DNA of 5,268 nucleotides from Gammaproteobacteria bacterium (GTDB lineage: Bacteria; Pseudomonadota; Gammaproteobacteria; GCA-001735895), in the NCBI GenBank assembly GCA_029864065.1, contig JAOTUD010000256.1, positions 1-5,268 on the forward strand. Direction: 5' to 3'. Positions 1-5,268 of this stretch are shown in pieces; position 1 is the stretch's first letter; each line of letters opens with the position of its first letter. The notes beneath the pieces were generated by a model that saw only the letters and a program-made list of their open reading frames with translations, had not been told where the DNA came from and searched no databases. Position numbers and translations under genes: made by a program.

Positions 1-36
1 TATCCTTCATTGGGAAACTCTTGAAACCGAATTAGA

Positions 37-726
37 TTAGGCGAATTTCATGAATTCAGGGGAATTCAGTCCGCAGTTAAACAGCAGGTCGAGAATCGTT
101 ACTTTATGTTCGAAGTCACCCCATAGCTGAGGGTACTCAGGATAACCGGAATAGTCGAACCATGACAACTCGATGTTCTCTTTTTCGAACACGCTCTCGT
201 CAATGTAGTCTTTGGCCGAAGGGCCCGAAACATAGTAATCGCCGCCTGCCTGTGCGCATAGATTAACGAGTCGTTCGGTTTTACCTTCGACGAGCTCGTA
301 TTCCGATGAAAAGCTAATACGTGTCGGAATATCGAGAAACCCACAGATGGCCGCGATAAAACTGCGATTCAGCTGTGATAGCTGCGCGTAATTATTATCT
401 ATATATAGCGGCTCGAGCCAGCCTGCAATCTCGTCGAAGTGGCGCGTACGGCCGTAGTTGAGCTGAAGTATCTTCCAGTGTTTCTCGGCCCAGTCCGAGT
501 CAGTGATCATGGTCTCCAGTATCGTCTGGTAATACTTCCCTTTTACCTGCACCGGAACCGTCAGCCATTGCAGTCCCTGGGGTGTTTTGATCTGATTGCG
601 GTTGCGCCAGTCTCGCCGGGTGTACTGCATGTCGTCGTACAGGATGAATTCATCGACCGCGGCGATCAGGTCGAAGTAACCCTTCCACGGGATATAATTG
701 GACTGCAGGATAGCGACTTTTTTCAC
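37..726 (-). CDS. WbqC-family protein
   Basis: This 229-residue protein is a full-length match to the WbqC-like family, found in O-antigen, capsule and other glycan loci, whose biochemical role is poorly defined. Visible family signatures, in order, are QSNYIPWKGYFDLI (residues 8-21), DDMQYTRRDWRNRNQIK (31-47), WLTVPV (54-59), a central helical part, VSGPSAKDYID (166-176) and the C-terminal LDLLFNCG (212-219). There is no signal peptide or membrane segment, so it should be cytoplasmic. The start is GTG at 726: the family motif begins right there, no ATG lies nearby, and the next in-frame codon of note upstream is the TGA that ends the preceding gene (771-769). No clear Shine-Dalgarno sequence precedes it, so translation may depend on the upstream gene, which ends 42 bases away. 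Family assignment is secure. A role in adding or modifying a sugar of the local polysaccharide is inferred from context only. Confidence 0.92.
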   Translation of the reverse strand: MKKVAILQSNYIPWKGYFDLIAAVDEFILYDDMQYTRRDWRNRNQIKTPQGLQWLTVPVQVKGKYYQTILETMITDSDWAEKHWKILQLNYGRTRHFDEIAGWLEPLYIDNNYAQLSQLNRSFIAAICGFLDIPTRISFSSEYELVEGKTERLVNLCAQAGGDYYVSGPSAKDYIDESVFEKENIELSWFDYSGYPEYPQLWGDFEHKVTILDLLFNCGLNSPEFMKFA

Positions 727-768
727 GTGCGGTTTATTTACGGTCGGAGTTGAACGCCAATCATTGGA

Positions 769-1557
769 TCAATTCTGGCATATTGAATTGCGTGACAGTA
801 ACACAAAGTTTTTACCTAGACGGTCGACGCGGTAATGATCGATCAGGTGCTGTCGCACCCGCGGGGCATACAGATGCAGATCCGAGCCCGGTCCGCCCCC
901 GCTGATGAACTGGCTTTTTCGGGCAACAAAATGGTCGATGCAATAATGTTCGATCGCATGAATAAGTCGATCCGGTTCGCCGCGTCCGCCCAGTTCCGTG
1001 GTAAAGAGTCGATAGTAGGTAGGGTTCGATTTGCCGGATAAAAAACCCATCGTGGTGGATTCCGACATCGGAATCATCGTAGCCTCCGGATCTATGGAGA
1101 TCAGCGCCATCATGTTTTTAATATCCTCGACCTGGGTGTGGTAAACGTGTATACCGCGAAGTAACGGGTGGTCAACCAGGTGAGTTTCGGGCGCGCGCGT
1201 GGAAATTGATCCGGAATAGTTCTGAACCTTGCAGAAGGACAGAATCACCAGCATAGCGAAAACGGTAACGCCAAATGGCAGCCTGGTCGAGACCCGGTTG
1301 TAACCTCGCGCATCCGTTGTAACGTGAAGTTCCCATAAAAGGTATCCCCAGAGAATGTAGACCAGCGGGAAGGTCGAAAGCATGCGCGAGTTCCACACGA
1401 AAAGGTAGGAATACAGGAGAGAACCCAGTACCGCCGCGCCCAACAGCAGCCTGATCGCGGTAGGCTCGTCATTCTGTCGCAGACTCAGAAAGCGGATCGA
1501 ATCCCGGGCCAGCAGGAAAATTGCCAAAGAACCAGTGTTCGAGTCTCGGTTCCACAA
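769..1557 (-). CDS. C-terminal part of a frameshifted GT-C membrane glycosyltransferase
   Basis: This reading frame encodes the second half of a multi-pass membrane glycosyltransferase. It has about three hydrophobic segments (residues about 33-55, 60-79 and 93-109), followed by a soluble C-terminal region of about 150 residues, probably periplasmic. That arrangement is usual for GT-C enzymes of the ArnT/PMT/RgtA-like group. The only start that gives this length is a TTG at 1557; the frame is open upstream only to a TGA at 1569-1567, and the first internal ATG falls inside a membrane region. It therefore has no convincing initiation site of its own. It overlaps the 3' end of the upstream ORF by 89 bases in the +1 frame. 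Joining the two gives a protein of about 536 residues, a normal length for the family. I regard it as the distal exon-like half of one gene split by an indel, real or from sequencing. It could instead be a dead fragment. Confidence 0.72.
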   Translation of the reverse strand: MWNRDSNTGSLAIFLLARDSIRFLSLRQNDEPTAIRLLLGAAVLGSLLYSYLFVWNSRMLSTFPLVYILWGYLLWELHVTTDARGYNRVSTRLPFGVTVFAMLVILSFCKVQNYSGSISTRAPETHLVDHPLLRGIHVYHTQVEDIKNMMALISIDPEATMIPMSESTTMGFLSGKSNPTYYRLFTTELGGRGEPDRLIHAIEHYCIDHFVARKSQFISGGGPGSDLHLYAPRVRQHLIDHYRVDRLGKNFVLLSRNSICQN

Positions 1558-2380
1558 ACATCCCGTTCAGGCTAAAGCGAGACACGATACCCATGTTTTC
1601 GACGACGCTGAGCGCGCTCGTATCCCAGTAATAGTCGCCGATGGCCATCAACAGGCTGTCACCCTTGCCGGCTAGAACGTAAGTCAGCCAGCAAAGCCCG
1701 ATAACGAGTAAAATCGCTCCCGATGCAGCAAGTAAATGTGCAAGCTGCGTTACGGCAAGGCGCAAACGCGATTTGCAGGAGTCGAGTCGAATCAGGGGCG
1801 TGAGAACGGACATGGTGCCGATCGAGAGCGAAAGTGAAACGAGACCTGCTTCATATCGGCTGATGAACGCGATTCCAATCACAAGCCCTACCGTGATGAT
1901 GCGCTTCATTCCGGGGCGTTCCAGGTACCATACCAGGGCTGCGCTGACGGATATCAGGTGAAAAATATAAAAAACCTTGTACCAGGGACCAGGAGCAAAG
2001 GCATAAATCACTACCGGCAGCAGATACCATTGCGAAGGGATAACCCTGCGCGAGATATACGTGAGCAGCAGGACGTTTAACAGCAGCAGGCATAGCAGCA
2101 TGATGCGTTCGGCCAGCACGCCTTCGCCGATTAGTTTAAAAAATCCTGCCAGTAGAAAGTAACTGAAAGGCTGGTATGAAAAGAAATCGGCCATTGGAAA
2201 ATGGCCGTTCAGAACAGAACTTGCGCCAGCGAGCAAAAAACCCTCGTCGTCGAGGTCTAGGCCGTAGTTAAAGAACAGAAAATAATAAAACAGGGTAGCG
2301 AGCATTAACGGGACGACCGGCTTTTGTCGCATCCGCTTGCCGAAACTGGCGAGCCGCTGGCCTTGCGAGTCTAAATTCAT
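1469..2380 (-). CDS. N-terminal part of a frameshifted GT-C membrane glycosyltransferase
   Basis: This ORF encodes the N-terminal 303 residues of a polytopic inner-membrane protein resembling GT-C glycosyltransferases that use polyprenyl-phosphate-linked sugars. The first membrane segment (about 22-40) is followed by an acidic loop motif LDLDDEGFLLAG (41-52); acidic residues D44, D45 and E46 sit where GT-C enzymes carry their catalytic Asp. Then come FFSYQPFSYFLL (66-77), further membrane segments (about 88-109, 118-130, 138-152, 161-173, 178-195 and 213-236), GPWYKVF (131-137) and SRYEAG (174-179). About the last 15 residues (PAGPGFDPLSES...) lose the membrane-protein character and look like out-of-frame translation. 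The same DNA in the +1 frame reads FLLARDSIRF and continues as the C-terminal half. The ATG at 2380 lies 6 bases after the stop of the upstream gene, consistent with an operon. Acceptor and donor sugar cannot be told from sequence. Confidence 0.78.
   Translation of the reverse strand: MNLDSQGQRLASFGKRMRQKPVVPLMLATLFYYFLFFNYGLDLDDEGFLLAGASSVLNGHFPMADFFSYQPFSYFLLAGFFKLIGEGVLAERIMLLCLLLLNVLLLTYISRRVIPSQWYLLPVVIYAFAPGPWYKVFYIFHLISVSAALVWYLERPGMKRIITVGLVIGIAFISRYEAGLVSLSLSIGTMSVLTPLIRLDSCKSRLRLAVTQLAHLLAASGAILLVIGLCWLTYVLAGKGDSLLMAIGDYYWDTSALSVVENMGIVSRFSLNGMFVEPRLEHWFFGNFPAGPGFDPLSESATE
1471..1566 (-). other. Frameshift zone joining the two glycosyltransferase ORFs
   Basis: The upstream frame is open down to its stop at 1471-1469, and the downstream frame is open from just after a TGA at 1569-1567, so the change of frame must fall between these limits. 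Moving from the first frame to the second skips one base, as if one base were inserted or two lost. The best candidate site is the run of four A on the plus strand at 1517-1520 (TTTT in the gene). With three T, the join reads HWFFGNF-LLARDSIRF and gives a continuous protein of about 536 residues. The exact site is inferred from protein character, not shown by an alignment. Confidence 0.7.
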
Positions 2381-2386
2381 TCTCGG

Positions 2387-2905
2387 TCAGGATTGAATCA
2401 ATGTGTCAGCCTTCCTTGCCCTAAACACCAGGAAAAGACCAAACCCGAGATTGGCCAGCAGGCTTCCGACATCCAGCGGCCTGATACTTGAACTTTGAAT
2501 CCGCTCGGCTTCAATGAATTTGAAACCAACCTCTTTCGTAACTGCTGGCGTATCATTCCGAGTACACTCGAAACATTCGATTTCATCGCTGAAGTCCCGT
2601 GCCAGGCGTTCAAAAAAATCTTCTGCAATCCCGACATCGAACAAGCTCAGGTAGTATCGATCGCCAATGGTAGAAGTGCTTATCCAGTTCTGGGTGGCGC
2701 GTGCGTCTACCAGTCTAAGACTGGATAGAATGATCTTACCTAGCTCATCGTGGCTGCCCTTGCATTCGTAGGGGACCTCGAATGAAAAGCTCGCACGAAC
2801 TACAGGTGGGCGATGGCCGAGCTTGATAATCTGAGTCGCCTGCATAAACGACAGTCCTATCAGGCTCAGGCCGGTTATCAATACGATTAGGCGAAGCAGG
2901 CGCAT
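2387..2905 (-). CDS. Short two-membrane-segment protein, possible miniature Wzz-like co-polymerase
   Basis: This 172-residue protein has one membrane helix at each end (about 4-22 and 146-162) and roughly 120 hydrophilic residues between, expected to face the periplasm. The approach to the second helix is FIEAERIQSSSIRPLDVG, and the tail is basic (FRARK). Wzz/PCP-1 polysaccharide co-polymerases share this layout, including an 'A..P..P..P' type stretch before TM2, but they are usually about 300 residues or more, so this would be a very small version. It has three cysteines: C48 and a CFEC pair (C111, C114) in the predicted periplasmic part. The start at 2905 was chosen because the frame's longer upstream extension lies wholly within the polymerase-like gene and looks like out-of-frame sequence. 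The ATG also overlaps the upstream TGA in a TGATG junction. The family is not recognised with confidence; the co-polymerase idea rests on topology, the Pro/Ser-rich stretch and its neighbour. Confidence 0.75.
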   Translation of the reverse strand: MRLLRLIVLITGLSLIGLSFMQATQIIKLGHRPPVVRASFSFEVPYECKGSHDELGKIILSSLRLVDARATQNWISTSTIGDRYYLSLFDVGIAEDFFERLARDFSDEIECFECTRNDTPAVTKEVGFKFIEAERIQSSSIRPLDVGSLLANLGFGLFLVFRARKADTLIQS

Positions 2906-2907
2906 CA
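2903..2907 (-). promoter_or_regulatory. TGATG stop-start overlap (translational coupling)
   Basis: The TGA ending the polymerase-like gene (2907-2905) shares one base with the ATG of the next gene (2905-2903). Only a weak purine stretch (CAGAG) lies about 10 bases upstream. This suggests that ribosomes finishing the first gene re-initiate on the second, giving linked production of the two proteins. Confidence 0.7.
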
Positions 2908-4152
2908 ATGGACTCTGTTCAAATATAGGAAAAACCGAGGCGAGGTAATCGCAATTATCGTGACAAGTTGGATGATCAAAGCCGGAAGGATATCGAATAA
3001 TCCGCCCTGGTAACCCCGCCACAATGCCACACCTACAACCAGTCCGATCGGAACCGCGATACGCTGGCCCACGATTGCAACAGATATCAGGATGATGCAA
3101 GAAGCAAGAATCCAGTAAAAGGGTCTCAGCGCGGTCGAGGCAGCGGCTTCTCCATAAAACAAGCTGACGGCCTGCCCGACGGGATCGTATTCGTATAGCG
3201 ATCGATACAGGAATTCGTTCAGGTTAGGTTCGCCAGACAGGCGGAACTTACGTGCAATAGTCTGCGTGGCAGATGGTAGTTCGGTGCTCAATGAAATCTG
3301 TTTTGCCATACTGGCCTGGTACAGCGGAAACATGATGCGTTGAACCATACGACGCTGGCCGGAATGGTCTTCGACCACAGGTTGCTCCGTAACCCGGGCC
3401 ACGGGGCTATCTGCAGATTCGCTTTTCACATACGAGCGCCTCATCGAAGAATCAGAGACGGCCGTGGCGAAAATCAGGATGACCAGTACCAGGCCGACGA
3501 GGCTATGCTCACCGAGGGCGTAAACGTACTTCCGCCAGCGTGCCCGATGACGCCAGCAGCGATGCATGATCTCCAGGGCAAAAAGGCCGACTCCGAACAC
3601 CAGCAAGGCAATGTACATGGCACGGTAAAAGGTCAACGAGGCTATGGTTACCAGCAGTACAAGCGCAAGGTAGCGTCCGGTACGTGATTTATCGGCAACG
3701 AAGAGTTGCAGCAGTATTGGCCAGCACAGGTTTTCGAGAGATGCAAATCTACTCTCGTGGGAAAGCATCATGGTACGATTGACGATCATTGGCCCGTCGA
3801 AGCGGTAAAACAGGTGGATCGCGACCAGCAAGATAATGAACAGCATGAAAAGCTGGTAGAGAAAGCTTCGCTGGAAGGTGTATGATGGAATTCGCCAGGC
3901 CTGGTAACGATGTCGCGCGTCGCGTGACAGCTGAAAGGTAACCAGGCACAGCAATCCGGCCAAAAGGCCAAGTGCCGTTTCCCAGCCGGCGTTTATCGCG
4001 AGCTTCCTGCATTCAGATGGCTCGAGCGCAGACACGTGGCAGGAAATCAGAATATCTCCAAAGGGAGTTATATCAACATTCCATATCGCCAGGGCCAGCG
4101 CCAGGGTGGTATATGCAATAGCAAGCAATAAACCTCCGAACACGTAGATCAT
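2905..4152 (-). CDS. Polytopic membrane protein, probable Wzy-like polysaccharide polymerase
   Basis: The 415-residue product has about nine or ten hydrophobic segments (about 3-24, 57-74, 97-116, 142-153, 159-171, 177-195, 217-233, 346-361, 366-379 and 386-403). A hydrophilic region of about 110 residues (234-345) falls between the segments ending at 233 and starting at 346. This layout, many helices plus one large loop late in the protein, is typical of O-antigen/oligosaccharide repeat-unit polymerases (Wzy) and of the related O-antigen ligases. These families have little sequence identity, so the call rests on topology, length and context. Arginines likely near the membrane face occur at SRFASLE (134-140) and FYRAMY (175-180), and the loop contains LYRSLYEYDP (315-324). 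The ATG at 4152 follows the sqdB-like stop by 15 bases, with a weak GGA about 8 bases upstream. It is coupled to the next gene by TGATG. A ligase or another lipid-linked glycan protein is the main alternative. Confidence 0.8.
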   Translation of the reverse strand: MIYVFGGLLLAIAYTTLALALAIWNVDITPFGDILISCHVSALEPSECRKLAINAGWETALGLLAGLLCLVTFQLSRDARHRYQAWRIPSYTFQRSFLYQLFMLFIILLVAIHLFYRFDGPMIVNRTMMLSHESRFASLENLCWPILLQLFVADKSRTGRYLALVLLVTIASLTFYRAMYIALLVFGVGLFALEIMHRCWRHRARWRKYVYALGEHSLVGLVLVILIFATAVSDSSMRRSYVKSESADSPVARVTEQPVVEDHSGQRRMVQRIMFPLYQASMAKQISLSTELPSATQTIARKFRLSGEPNLNEFLYRSLYEYDPVGQAVSLFYGEAAASTALRPFYWILASCIILISVAIVGQRIAVPIGLVVGVALWRGYQGGLFDILPALIIQLVTIIAITSPRFFLYLNRVH

Positions 4153-4167
4153 GTTCGCATCCGTAAC

Positions 4168-5268
4168 TCAGCTTTTCTTGTGCTGAATCCATCTGGATCG
4201 GGAAAGGATCTTGGACTTGTCGCAGCGGTGGGCGTATTTTTTTGAAATATCGATTACTTCGGTGATCAGTCCCTCGGCCAGCTTGGTGGGTTGCAGTCCG
4301 AGGTCGAGCAGGCACTTGTTGTCTACCGTCAATTCGTTCTCGGCGGCCTCGTTACGCGGGTTCTCGATATTCTGGATCTCCACGCCGGTCAGCTCCGAGA
4401 CCAGGTTGGCCAGATCTCTGACGCGATGGGTCTCGGTAAGCTGGTTAAAGATCTGGACCGGCGAACCATGGTCGGGAGGGTTTTCCAGTGCGAGCGTGAC
4501 GCACCTGACGGTATCCTGAATATGGATGAATGCCCGCGTCTGGCCACCGGTGCCGTGCACGGTCAACGGAAAATCGATCGCGGCCTGGATCAGGAACCGG
4601 TTGAGTACGGTTCCATAGTCGCCGTCGTAATCGAAGCGATTGATCAGTCGCTCGTCCCGAGAAGTCTCCTCTGTATTGGTGCCCCAGACCACGCCCTGGT
4701 GTAAATCGGTAATCCGCACCCTGTCGTTCTTGTTGTAAAAGTAGAACAGCAGCTGGTCCAAAGTCTTGGTCATATGGTAGACGCTGCCCGGATCGGCTGG
4801 ATGCAGGATGGTCTGCTCTATCTTGTCCCCGCCCGGCAACTTGATTTCGACTTCGAGATAGCCCTCGGGAATAACCGCGCCATAATCCTTGTAACCATAG
4901 ACTCCCATGGTGCCGAGGTGAACCAAGTGAATATCCAGCCCGGAGTCCACCACCGCGCAAAGCAGGTTGTGAGTGGCGCTGATATTGTTGTCGACCGTGT
5001 AACGCTTGTGATTCGGCGATTTCATCGAGTAAGGCGCGGCTCGCTGCTCGGCGAAATGAACGATCCCGTCCGGTTTCGTATCCCTGAGAAGCTGCGCGAA
5101 ACGATCGTATTCAACTGCGATGTCCAGGCTGATGAACTCGATTTGATTCCCGGACACTTCTTTCCAGGCAGCCAGCCGCGTGGACATGTGGGATATCGGC
5201 GTCAGCGATTCGACCTCGAGTTCCACGTCGATCTTACGACGCGAGAGATTGTCGATAATCACGACCTC
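4168..5268 (-). CDS. sqdB: UDP-sulfoquinovose synthase, SqdB/SQD1-type (N-terminus outside window)
   Basis: This NAD-dependent short-chain dehydrogenase/epimerase-family enzyme is predicted to convert UDP-glucose and sulfite to UDP-sulfoquinovose in the cytoplasm. The frame stays open to the window edge, giving 366 residues. The beta1 glycine-rich NAD loop is missing upstream, so the GTG at 5262 (a valine within EVVIIDNLSRR) is not the start. As I recall plant SQD1, the matching blocks are IIDNLSRR (4-11), ESLTPI (20-25), VHFAEQRAAPYSM (70-82), HLGTMGVYG (117-125), YHMTK (164-168), TDLHQGVVWG (187-196), NRFDYDGDYGTVLNRF (210-225), GGQTRAFIHIQDTVRC (241-256), FNQLTE (274-279) and NPRNEAAENE (303-312). 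The catalytic Thr (T120), Tyr (Y164) and Lys (K168), with the adjacent His (H165), are all present. The stretch between Thr and Tyr is about seven residues longer than in plant SQD1. The enzyme family is clear; the exact substrate is inferred. Confidence 0.88.
   Translation of the reverse strand, partial: EVVIIDNLSRRKIDVELEVESLTPISHMSTRLAAWKEVSGNQIEFISLDIAVEYDRFAQLLRDTKPDGIVHFAEQRAAPYSMKSPNHKRYTVDNNISATHNLLCAVVDSGLDIHLVHLGTMGVYGYKDYGAVIPEGYLEVEIKLPGGDKIEQTILHPADPGSVYHMTKTLDQLLFYFYNKNDRVRITDLHQGVVWGTNTEETSRDERLINRFDYDGDYGTVLNRFLIQAAIDFPLTVHGTGGQTRAFIHIQDTVRCVTLALENPPDHGSPVQIFNQLTETHRVRDLANLVSELTGVEIQNIENPRNEAAENELTVDNKCLLDLGLQPTKLAEGLITEVIDISKKYAHRCDKSKILSRSRWIQHKKS

Noticed and set aside
1..36. 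Start of a further downstream gene (ATG at 10-8, preceded by AAGAG)
   Set aside because: Only three codons fall inside the window, so nothing can be supported.
43..69. Short GAATT/AATTC inverted repeat and GAATTCAG direct repeats
   Set aside because: They lie inside the conserved 3' end of the WbqC gene, are only 5 to 8 bases long, and have no T-run, so neither a terminator nor an operator is supported.
439..753. Plus-strand ORF of 104 codons opposite the WbqC gene
   Set aside because: It overlaps a well-supported family member on the other strand and has no domain or ribosome site of its own.
727..768. Intergenic gap before the WbqC gene as a promoter
   Set aside because: The 42 bases contain no convincing -35/-10 pair and the gene order suggests read-through transcription.
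1469..1566. Programmed ribosomal frameshifting to make the full glycosyltransferase
   Set aside because: No slippery-site arrangement or stimulatory stem was evident, and a simple homopolymer indel explains the pattern better.
2906..3100. Upstream extension of the 172-residue gene to a start at 3100
   Set aside because: The extra 65 residues are out-of-frame translation of the end of the polymerase-like gene, rich in Cys, Arg and Gly, and unlike the coherent membrane helix that begins at 2905.
3340..3687. Plus-strand ORF of 115 codons opposite the polymerase-like gene
   Set aside because: Antisense shadow with low-complexity, His/Gln-rich translation, no family features and no neighbours on that strand.
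4291..4704. Plus-strand ORF of 137 codons opposite the sqdB-like gene
   Set aside because: It lies wholly antisense to a strongly conserved enzyme, has no recognisable domain and is explained by the codon bias of the real gene.

Overview
All supported genes lie on the minus strand and run from the right edge of the window to the left. They are closely packed, with gaps of 0 to about 42 bases. The content is a bacterial cell-surface polysaccharide locus: a sugar-nucleotide enzyme, several inner-membrane proteins of glycan assembly, and a WbqC-family protein. Moderate GC and the Gram-negative type of assembly genes suggest a proteobacterium, perhaps a gammaproteobacterium. No rRNA or other taxonomic marker is present, so this is only an inference. 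No tRNA, CRISPR, insertion sequence, riboswitch or convincing terminator was seen.

Layout in transcription order: (1) 5268-4168, a SqdB/SQD1-type UDP-sulfoquinovose synthase whose N-terminal glycine-rich loop lies beyond the window; (2) 4152-2905, a 415-residue polytopic membrane protein with a large central hydrophilic loop, probably a Wzy-like polysaccharide polymerase; (3) 2905-2387, a 172-residue protein with one membrane segment at each end, start-stop coupled to gene 2, whose topology resembles a very short Wzz-type polysaccharide co-polymerase; (4) 2380-769, a GT-C type membrane glycosyltransferase that reads as two overlapping ORFs (2380-1469 and 1557-769) because of a frameshift between 1471 and 1566; (5) 726-37, a WbqC-family protein with a GTG start. 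Bases 1-36 hold no supportable gene.

Proposed logic (inference): SqdB would make UDP-sulfoquinovose from UDP-glucose and sulfite, which would go into a glycan built by the membrane glycosyltransferase and WbqC-linked steps. The polymerase-like protein and its coupled short partner would polymerise that glycan. The points most worth following up are SqdB in a polymer locus rather than a sulfolipid locus, the miniature Wzz-like partner of the polymerase, and the frameshift splitting the glycosyltransferase.
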